From Anniella stebbinsi (Eukaryota > Chordata > Lepidosauria > Squamata > Anniellidae): a stretch of DNA of 64,000 nt. Below are positions 57,314 through 64,000 of the stretch, piece after piece. The notes under the pieces were generated by a model that saw only the letters and a program-made list of their open reading frames with translations, was not told the DNA's origin and did not search any database. A program made the position numbers and the translations under genes. Each line of letters opens with the position of its first letter. Positions within the stretch are counted from its first letter, which is position 1. The stretch is from contig JARDYH010000003.1 of assembly GCA_029215795.1 (NCBI GenBank), forward strand, positions 97,682,609 to 97,746,608, in the 5' to 3' direction.

Positions 57314-60270
57314 ACTAATTTATTTATTTATTTATTTATTACATTTGTATACCGCCCCATAGCCGAAGCTCTCTGGGCGGTTTACATAGGATTAAAAACA
57401 ATTAAAAACAATATACAAAAATTAAAACAGCAAAAACATACAACATACACACAATCTGTACATTTAAAACCACTTCAACACTTCAAAAAAACTACAAAAA
57501 CAAAACAAAACAAACCCAGGCTCCTCAGATATTGCCAAATGCCTGAGAGAAGAGGAAAGTCTTGACCTGGCGCCGAAAAGATAACAATGTTGGCGCCAGG
57601 CGGGCCTCGTCGGGGAGATCGTTCCACAATTGGGGAGCCACCACAGAGAAGGCCCTCTCTCTTGTTGCTGACCTCTGAGCTTCCCTCGGAGGAGGCACTC
57701 GGAGGAGGGCCTTAGATGTTGAACGTAGTGTTCGGGTAGGTTCATGTCGGGAAAGGCGTTCCATCAGGTATTGTGGTCCCAAGCCGTGTAAGGCTTTATA
57801 GGTTAAAACCAGCACCTTGAACCGGGCTCGGAAACATACAGGCAGCCAATGCAAGCGGGCCAGAGTAGGTCTTATATGTTCGAACCTACTGGTTCCAGTT
57901 ATCAATCTGGCCGCTGCATTTTGCACAAGCTGCAGCTTCCGGACCACCTTCAAAGGCAGCCCCACGTAGAGTGCATTGCAGTAATCTAACTTGGAGGTTA
58001 CCAGAGCATGGACAACTGAAGCCAGGTTATCCCTGTCCAGATAGGGACGTAGCTGGGCCACCAACCGAAGTTGGTAGAAGGCACTCCGTGCCACTGAGGC
58101 CACCTGCGCCTCAAGTGACAGAGATGGTTCTAGGAGAACCCCCAAGCTACGAACCCGCTCCTTCAAGGGGAGTGCAACCCCATCCAGAACAGGTTGAACA
58201 CCCTCCATCCGGTCAGCGGAACCACCCACCAACAGCGTCTCAGTCTTGTCTGGATTGAGTTTCAGTTTATTAGCCCTCATCCAGTCCATTGTCGCAGCCA
58301 GGCACTGGTTCAGCACATCCACAGCCTCACCTGATGAAGATGAAAAGGAGAAATAGAGCTGCGTGTCATCAGCGTACTGATGACAACGCACTCCAAAACT
58401 CCGGATGACTGCACTCAACGGTTTCATGTAGATATTGAACAGCATGGGGGACAAAACTGACCCCTGCGGAACCCCATACTGGAGAATCCACGGGGCCGAG
58501 CAATGTTCCCCAAGCACCACCTTCTGGAGCCGACCCACCAAGTAGGAGCGGAACCACTGCAATGCAGTGCCTCCCACTCCCAACTCAGCCAGTCGTCCCA
58601 GAAGGATACCATGGTCGATGGTATCGAAAGCCGCTGAGAGATCAAGGAGAATCAACAGAGTCACACTCCCCCTGTCTTTCTCCCGACATAGGTCATCATA
58701 CAGGGCAACCAAGGCTGTTTCCGTACCAAAACCAGGCCTGAAACCCGACTGAAATGGATCCAGATAATCAGTCTCATCCAAGAGTGCCTGGAGCTGGCTC
58801 GCAACCACCCGCTCCAGGACCTTGCCCAGGAATGGAACATTTGCTACTGGCCTGTAGTTATTAAGATTTTCAGGGTCCAGGGAAGATTTCTTTAGGAGTG
58901 GTCTCACTGCCGCCTCTTTCAGGAGGCCTGGGACCACTCCCTCTTGCAAAGAGGCATTAATCACTTCCCTGGCCCAGCCAGTTGTTCCATCCCTGCTAGC
59001 TTTTATTAGCCAAGAGGGGCAAGGATCCAATATGGAAGTGGTTGCACGAACCTGTCCAAGCACCTTGTCAACATCCTCGAGCTGCACCAACTGAAACTCA
59101 TCCAAGAAAACAGGACAAGCCTGTGCTCTGGATACCTCACTAGATTCATCTGCTATAACACTGGAGTCTAAGTCCTGACGGATGCCAGAGATTTTATTCT
59201 GGAAGTGCCCAGCAAATGTATTACAGCGGGCCTTAGATGGTTCTACCATGTCCTTGGGGCCAGCATGTAAAAGCCCCTGGACAACTCTGAAAAGCTCCGC
59301 TGGGCGGCAGGTTGATGATTGAATAGTGGCAGCAAAGTATTGTTTTTTTGCTGCCCTCACTGCCCCTGAATACAGCTTACCATAAGCACTTACCAGTGTT
59401 TGATTGCATCCATCAGGAGTTCGTCTCCATCTGCCCTCAAGCCGTCTCCTGTTTTGTTTCATCACTCTCAGCTCTGGGGTATACCACGGAGCCGTTCGAG
59501 CTCTACACAGGAGAGGGCGCTCAGGAGCAATCGTGTCAACTGCCCGGGTCATTTCTGCATTCCACAGATCGACCAGGGTTTCGACAGGAGAGCCAGCCCT
59601 ATCAGCCGGAAAACTCCCCAGAGCCCTCTGGAAACCATCTGGATCCATTAGCCTCCGGGGGCGGACCATCTTAATGGGTCCCCCACCCTTGCAGAGGGGA
59701 GAAGCCACTGTAAGTCTAAACCTCAGCAGGTGGTGATCTGACCATGACAGAGGGGTTGATGTAAAGTTCCCCACTTTCAGATCCCCATCTCCATGTCCAG
59801 TTGAAAAAACCAGGTCTAGAGTATGCCCTGCTACATGCGTTGGGCCGATGGTATGTTGGGACAGTCCCATGGTTGTCATGGAAACCATGAAATCCTGAGC
59901 TGCCCCAGATAAAGTGCCCTCGGCATGAATGTTGACATCCCCCAGAACCAAGAGTCTGGGGGACCTCAACAGTACACCAGAGACCACCTCTGTCAGCTCA
60001 GCTAGGGAGTCTGTTGAGCAGCGGGGTGGGCGGTACACCAACAGAATCCCTAATCTGTCCCGTTGGCCCAACACAAGGTGCAAACACTCCAGACCAGTAG
60101 TCGCATGGACAGGGAGCCCACAGAGGGGGATGGAATTCCTATAGACCACAGCAACCCCCCCTCCCCGGCCCTCAAGTCTACCCTGATGCTGAACCAAGTA
60201 CCCCGGTGGGCATAACTGGGAGAGGCATGTGTGGGCATAACTGGGAGAGGCACTAAGGCATGTGTCACCG
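57314..60270 (-). mobile_element. L2-clade LINE, 5'-truncated, with intact ORF2 and AATA-type tail
   Basis: Full extent of the element encoding the 890-codon frame. On the - strand it ends with the family's 3' signature (gagagcttcggctatgggg, then the GGCGGTATACAAATG box) and an (AATA)n tail, seen at 57314-57341 as ATTT repeats. The 5' edge is uncertain: sequence past 60200 holds a 25-bp tandem duplication (60208-60257), after which I no longer recognise the endonuclease. The insertion sits against, or inside, an older L2 fragment (56600-57313). Confidence 0.85.
57525..60200 (-). CDS. L2-clade LINE ORF2: endonuclease plus reverse transcriptase, 890 codons open
   Basis: Uninterrupted - strand frame of a non-LTR retrotransposon. 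The N-terminal part is an exonuclease-endonuclease-phosphatase-type domain: GDVN near residue 86, HTLDLVF near 125, SWSDHH near 151. The reverse transcriptase covers about residues 425-690: NNYRPVANV, LLDLSAAFDTIDH near 517, GVPQGSVLSP near 575, and the catalytic YADD at 608-611. A C-terminal region with TSKLDYCNALYVGLP and QLVQNAAARLITG follows. The LLDLSAAFDTIDH wording is typical of the L2 clade; CR1 usually has an LDFSKAFDTV-like form. Nicking and target-primed reverse transcription are the known family activities. The frame starts inside the endonuclease (PPGYLVQHQ), so the 5' end looks truncated. It lies in an EFCAB6 intron in the same orientation. The intact frame suggests a young insertion. 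Confidence 0.9.
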   Translation of the reverse strand, partial: YLVQHQGRLEGRGGGVAVVYRNSIPLCGLPVHATTGLECLHLVLGQRDRLGILLVYRPPRCSTDSLAELTEVVSGVLLRSPRLLVLGDVNIHAEGTLSGAAQDFMVSMTTMGLSQHTIGPTHVAGHTLDLVFSTGHGDGDLKVGNFTSTPLSWSDHHLLRFRLTVASPLCKGGGPIKMVRPRRLMDPDGFQRALGSFPADRAGSPVETLVDLWNAEMTRAVDTIAPERPLLCRARTAPWYTPELRVMKQNRRRLEGRWRRTPDGCNQTLVSAYGKLYSGAVRAAKKQYFAATIQSSTCRPAELFRVVQGLLHAGPKDMVEPSKARCNTFAGHFQNKISGIRQDLDSSVIADESSEVSRAQACPVFLDEFQLVQLEDVDKVLGQVRATTSILDPCPSWLIKASRDGTTGWAREVINASLQEGVVPGLLKEAAVRPLLKKSSLDPENLNNYRPVANVPFLGKVLERVVASQLQALLDETDYLDPFQSGFRPGFGTETALVALYDDLCREKDRGSVTLLILLDLSAAFDTIDHGILLGRLAELGVGGTALQWFRSYLVGRLQKVVLGEHCSAPWILQYGVPQGSVLSPMLFNIYMKPLSAVIRSFGVRCHQYADDTQLYFSFSSSSGEAVDVLNQCLAATMDWMRANKLKLNPDKTETLLVGGSADRMEGVQPVLDGVALPLKERVRSLGVLLEPSLSLEAQVASVARSAFYQLRLVAQLRPYLDRDNLASVVHALVTSKLDYCNALYVGLPLKVVRKLQLVQNAAARLITGTSRFEHIRPTLARLHWLPVCFRARFKVLVLTYKALHGLGPQYLMERLSRHEPTRTLRSTSKALLRVPPPREAQRSATRERAFSVVAPQLWNDLPDEARLAPTLLSFRRQVKTFLFSQAFGNI

Positions 60271-60781
60271 TGGCATGACCAAGCAATAAGCTGGCACCCT
60301 TTCCCCCAGCCACAGGGTACAAGTGCACAGCCTGGCTGGACTATTGGGAGACTTTGGAAGAGGGAGGGAGATTGATTGTTTGAGGCTGGAGGCTTTGCTT
60401 TGGCTGCAATGACTTAGAGAGACAACAGAGGCTGCACAGACAACTCAGAGACACCTGTTAGCCCCACAGTGCTGGCAATGCTACACATGGCATTAGAAAG
60501 AAGGTCTCAGAGTCACGTGTTTGTACAGGAAGTAGACAGGTGTTCAAGTCTGGATGTGAAAAGTGGTGCCAATGCACAAGCCTTGAGAAGCTAATGTATA
60601 TAAGTGAGAACTGTGAATGGGCGAAGTAGTGTCCGCCGCCCACAACACCCACCCTAATGTCAGAGTAGAGAAACTTGTGATAATCATACACAAGTTTTTT
60701 AAAAAATTAACTTTAAAAATAAAAAAGCCAGCCAGCCAGCTGGCAGCAACCCCTGTTAAGCAGCAGCTTGCAGCGGAGTGA

Positions 60782-61135
60782 CGGTACAATCAGAAAATAT
60801 ATTTGAGGGAAGGGGAGAATGTATCACACAGAGTATAGCAACAAAGTACAGCAAAAGCTACAAAAGTAGGAGTGAGTGAAGTTAATTTCAGATACATTGG
60901 ATGTCTCACTTGTTATTTCAGTGATTTAATGTTAAGATGTTACGTAGAACAGATTTGTCTTAATTGTGTGCTGTAAAATCAGACATGTGACCAAAGCTAT
61001 GTTCAGGTGGGCACACACCCTTGGTGCTAGACACGCTCCCTGGGGGCAAACGTTGGTGGGCATGCCTCCTTGAGGGCCGACCATATTGTCCTCCTTTTTG
61101 GTTTCCAAAATATGGTCACCCTACCTTTACCTTCA
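60782..61135 (+). repeat. Interspersed repeat copy B (partner of 3228-3605)
   Basis: Same element and orientation as copy A, 57 kb away, with a degraded version of the CCCTTGG minisatellite. It ends TATGGTCACCCTACC, like the termini of other TAGGGTGACCA-ended repeats in this window. Confidence 0.7.
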
Positions 61136-61566
61136 GTCCCGCCCACTACTAGAATGAGGTTCCTGAAAGCTTCCCCCAAATGGAGTTTGGCCCACAGCCT
61201 GAAAGAGGTTCAGCACCTTGTCTTAGTTGGACACAACTGGCAGATAACAAATGACCTTATGACCTGTTCATCCCTGTTCATCCCATTAAGAAGTAGATAG
61301 AGACACTGTCTTCTTTTCTTTTGCTGCTCGTATTCTGATTTAATGGGCATTTTTAAAAATGCATTTTGATTCTATACTGTTAACCACTATAGGGGCTCTT
61401 TGAGACAAAAGGCAGATTATAAATGAAGCAAACAAACAAACAAACAAATACGGTAATTAAATTAGTATGGCCCAGCAAGTCCATTCAGAGTATTGATTCT
61501 CTGGACTTCTGGGTTGTAGTTCCATTTCTAGAAATCCATATATACAGGATTTGAGCTTAACAGCAC

Positions 61567-61707
61567 CGAGGTGGTAGGATCTACACTGCTGTTTTAAAGT
61601 GTGTTATAACAGTACTGACAACTGTTGGAGCCCAGGACGCGCTCCAAAATAGTTGTCACTACTGTTATAAAGCACTTTAAAGCGCTTTAAAGCAGCAGTG
61701 TAGATCC
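61567..61707. mobile_element. 140-bp foldback DNA element
   Basis: GGATCTACACTGCTGTTTTAA at the left mirrors TTAAAGCAGCAGTGTAGATCC at the right; TTATAACAGTACTGACAACT mirrors AGTTGTCACTACTGTTATAA, so the stem is nearly complete. The loop is near gagcccaggacgcgctcc. Confidence 0.8.
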
Positions 61708-62431
61708 CCCCAATTGGTGTACTTTTCAAATTACAATTGCAATCACACACCCGTGTATAGGAAGGATGTGCCAGAATCTCTTTCTAGTCTGATGCATGAC
61801 TATGTAAACTGATCCCTGCTTCTACTTTCTGATCTAGGCCAAGTGCTGCCAATAGCATGGGCCATTCTCAAATTTCAAAACACACACCTAATCATATCTG
61901 GATGAGGATCTGCGTGTATGAAATCACACTGTGAGAAGCAGCTCTCATCAGAGTGCAGACAGGCTGGCAGACCGAGGCTGTAATAGTCATAGGACTAAAG
62001 TATCAGCGCCCCATGACAGCTGAGAATGTGCAATTTTATGCAAGGGGACCCATAATCCCACAGAATCCCTGCTAAATCCTTGATGTGAGCCAGTCCTGAT
62101 TGGCCCTTATAGGCATTTCTTTCTTGCCCATAGATATATAAACAGGTTCACCTTTCTGCCTGTACATCCACACATGAGTTTAATGTCTCATCTGGCATGT
62201 CACAAAATTTGGAATGGAACTAGTGGTGAAGGTTTGAAGAAGACAACAAGGGGCGCTAAAGGAAAAATATAGGAGTAGGAAAGCTTTGTGACACAGTATG
62301 TCACAAATGTAAGCCCTTTTCCAACCGTTGCAACTGCCACAAAACTCAACCAAGGAACCCTGGAGCCTGCAGTTGTGTGAAACTGCTAGGATCTCTTCCA
62401 TCTACGTTGAAGACTTAAATAAACAACCAAC
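61708..62431. other. EFCAB6 intron, nothing recognised
   Basis: No exon or identifiable repeat. Confidence 0.35.
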
Positions 62432-62609
62432 CAAACATATCTTCTACTGAGACTTCTCCCAGGCGGTTGACATCCTTCGCTCTGCATTCCTTCAATATTT
62501 CTTTCCAACAGTGTTGAACGCTCTTTCGGATTTTACTTTCAATGGGCTTACAGTTCAGAATAGGTGGGCTGGGAACTGCTGCTGTATACGGCCTGCTGAC
62601 GGCTGGGGC
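62432..62609 (-). CDS. EFCAB6: EFCAB6 coding exon, fourth from last
   Basis: Reading the - strand, a pyrimidine-rich acceptor (cttacttttag) precedes an exon starting APAVSRPYTAAVPSPPILN. A basic helix with KIRKSVQHCWKEI follows, then CRAKDVNRLGEVSVEDMF. The segment DVNRLGEVSVED is an EF-hand-type 12-residue loop (D1, N3, G6, V8, D12). The exon is 178 bp, begins at codon position 1 and ends after position 1 at a weak G|GTTGGT donor; the split Ala codon is completed by the exon at 53844. EFCAB6 (DJBP) is a very long EF-hand protein of about 1500 residues, known to bind DJ-1 and the androgen receptor and found in sperm. The unusual donor is the only caveat on the 3' boundary. Confidence 0.88.
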
Positions 62610-63599
62610 CTAAAAGTAAGAGACAGCTTGTAACCAGTTTGTAACCTAAATCAAAAGGAACGTTAATTTAAGGCACAATCTCATACACGGGGGTCCCCAA
62701 TGTGGTCCCACGAAGCACCCCACTCCCTCCTATATTCAAACCTTTATTGTTAATTTTAAAAACATGGGAAAACATTAGGGTACCGGCTTCTCCTTCCTGC
62801 TCTTGTACCTGCCACTGTTCAGTGTGCAGGAAGAGAAATAAAAGGTTGTTTCCTTGCCCCACCCAAACTTTTTTCTGTTCGCACAGTCTCCGCCCACATT
62901 ATCTCTGTTTTTCTCCACCCTGCCCCTTTCTGCACTATTTTTCCTGCCTCCCTGCTAGCCTTTTTCTTTCTCTCCTTTCCTTGTCCCAAGCCCTTTTCTT
63001 TCTTTCTCTCCCTTCCAAGCCCCTAGCCTTGCTCTTTCTCTCCCCTCCTCTTTTGACTAGCCAGACCCCCCACAGCAGCCATGATGTGACTAGCCACATC
63101 CTCCATGGGAGCCATTTTGTGATGGCATCTACAGCAGTTTCACTAATTCCCCAATGTGTGCTCAGGTCCAAATTGGGGACCCCTGCCTAAACATGTTTAG
63201 ATAGGGGGAAAAAGTCCTACAAATTCCTGGATTCTCCAGCAAGCATGGCTGGCTGGTGAAAACTTAAAACTGTATGACTTTTTTTCTGTCTAAACATGCA
63301 TCAGATTGTATCCTGAATTGCTTTCTAAATTTGTAGTGGAACATACTTGATGAAGGATTCTCATTTGATGATTCCTTTTGTTTTAAAAAGCAAAATACTA
63401 AATACCTTTACTCATTGTTCCAAATTTAGAAGGGTAATGCGCATGACCGCCACTGTATTAAAATCCAACTCAGAGAAGAACCTTTGACACCATAATACTC
63501 CCTTCATATCTGAGGTGAACTTTATGAGCGATATTACCAATTACAAGTGGATGTTGTAACTTGCAAGTTCAACCATGCACTCTCCACCTAGAAGAGTCT
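62610..63599. other. EFCAB6 intron upstream of the first visible exon
   Basis: C/T-rich at 62880-63060. A - strand segment near 63440-63511 has an acceptor-like CTCAG and about 35 open codons, but no EF-hand pattern, so I do not call it an exon. Confidence 0.35.
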
Positions 63600-63730
63600 C
63601 AAGGAGTAGGGCTGGAAATTATCCTTGCCTGAGAGACCCTGGACCGCTGCTACCAGTCAGAGCAGAAAATAGTGGGCTAGATGGACTTCTAGGCTAGATG
63701 GACTAGGTTTAAGGCAGCTTCATAGATTGA
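63600..63730 (+). mobile_element. 3' part of a tRNA-derived SINE
   Basis: ccttgcctgagagaccctgg, ccgctgctaccagtcagagc and taaggcagcttcatag match the body of the SINE at 38622-38815; the promoter head is missing. Confidence 0.65.
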
Positions 63731-64000
63731 GATACTCATTAGAGGGAGATCCTGGTCACCACTCCTCCCTCACCCAAATGACGTTATTATGTCTGTCCCA
63801 TAATTTTAAGTTCAGCATTTGGTAGCTGCATTGAGTGCTCAGCCAAAATATTTGGTCCAGCCTGGGGTGGGGTGTTTGGGGTGGGTGGGTTGATAATTGC
63901 CATCAGAGAGGCCTTGGAGGAATTCCTCCCATTTTTTTGCATGGGGGAGGGAGGCAGGACTTATCCGATAGAGACACAATGCGTCAGAAAGTATTAGTTA

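Noticed and set aside
63440..63511. - strand open stretch with acceptor CTCAG (FFSELDF...), a possible further EFCAB6 exon
   Set aside because: No EF-hand loop, weak acceptor, and the frame soon meets a stop before a good donor.
1..64000. CRISPR arrays, operons, prophage or endogenous retrovirus
   Set aside because: No regularly spaced short repeats with unique spacers, no prokaryotic gene organisation, and no gag/pol or LTR pair was recognised; the reverse transcriptases present are non-LTR.

Overview
The window is vertebrate nuclear DNA, most likely from a squamate reptile. It is AT-rich, CpG-poor and dense in interspersed repeats. The repeat mix fits a lizard: many L2-clade LINE 3' ends sharing one GC-rich tail motif, CR1 LINEs, R4/Dong-like LINE fragments, tRNA-derived SINEs and several kinds of foldback DNA transposon. 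There are no bacterial features. Species assignment is inference. The two host genes are placed from recalled protein families, the exon reading frames and the known MPPED1-EFCAB6 neighbourhood of other vertebrates.

Left part (1-29.4 kb): the 3' portion of MPPED1 on the + strand, as three coding exons (9192-9307, 21875-21988, 27045-27163) and a 3' UTR of about 2.3 kb ending near 29.45 kb. The exons join in frame into 115 residues of the metallophosphoesterase domain, ending at TGA. Upstream exons lie outside the window. The introns hold a foldback built from an L2 end, a perfect 164-bp tandem duplication, a CR1 cluster, an inverted pair of GCGC-rich elements, a 320-bp foldback element and a GGCTGAATTCAGAC-ended element. 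The first 1.4 kb is an odd block, G+C-rich then T/G-rich.

Middle (29.4-50 kb): the interval between the convergent genes. It is mostly repeats: SINEs, tail-to-tail L2 elements, two R4-like 3' ends, and two clear nested insertions (a DNA element inside an L2, another inside a SINE). An unidentified 73-codon open frame behind a good splice acceptor (46827-47047) is the best candidate for an unrecognised gene.

Right part (50-64 kb): the last four coding exons of EFCAB6 on the - strand (62609-62432, 53844-53660, 52724-52575, 50204-50082). They join in frame to 211 residues plus stop and carry four EF-hand-like helix-loop-helix units in two pairs. The large third-from-last intron contains an L2 LINE with an uninterrupted 890-codon endonuclease/reverse-transcriptase frame in the same orientation as EFCAB6, next to an older L2 fragment.

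The two genes do not form a pathway; they are syntenic neighbours ending toward each other. The most unusual content is in the mobile DNA: a snap-back L2 palindrome, nested insertions with readable target-site duplications, and several unnamed foldback families.
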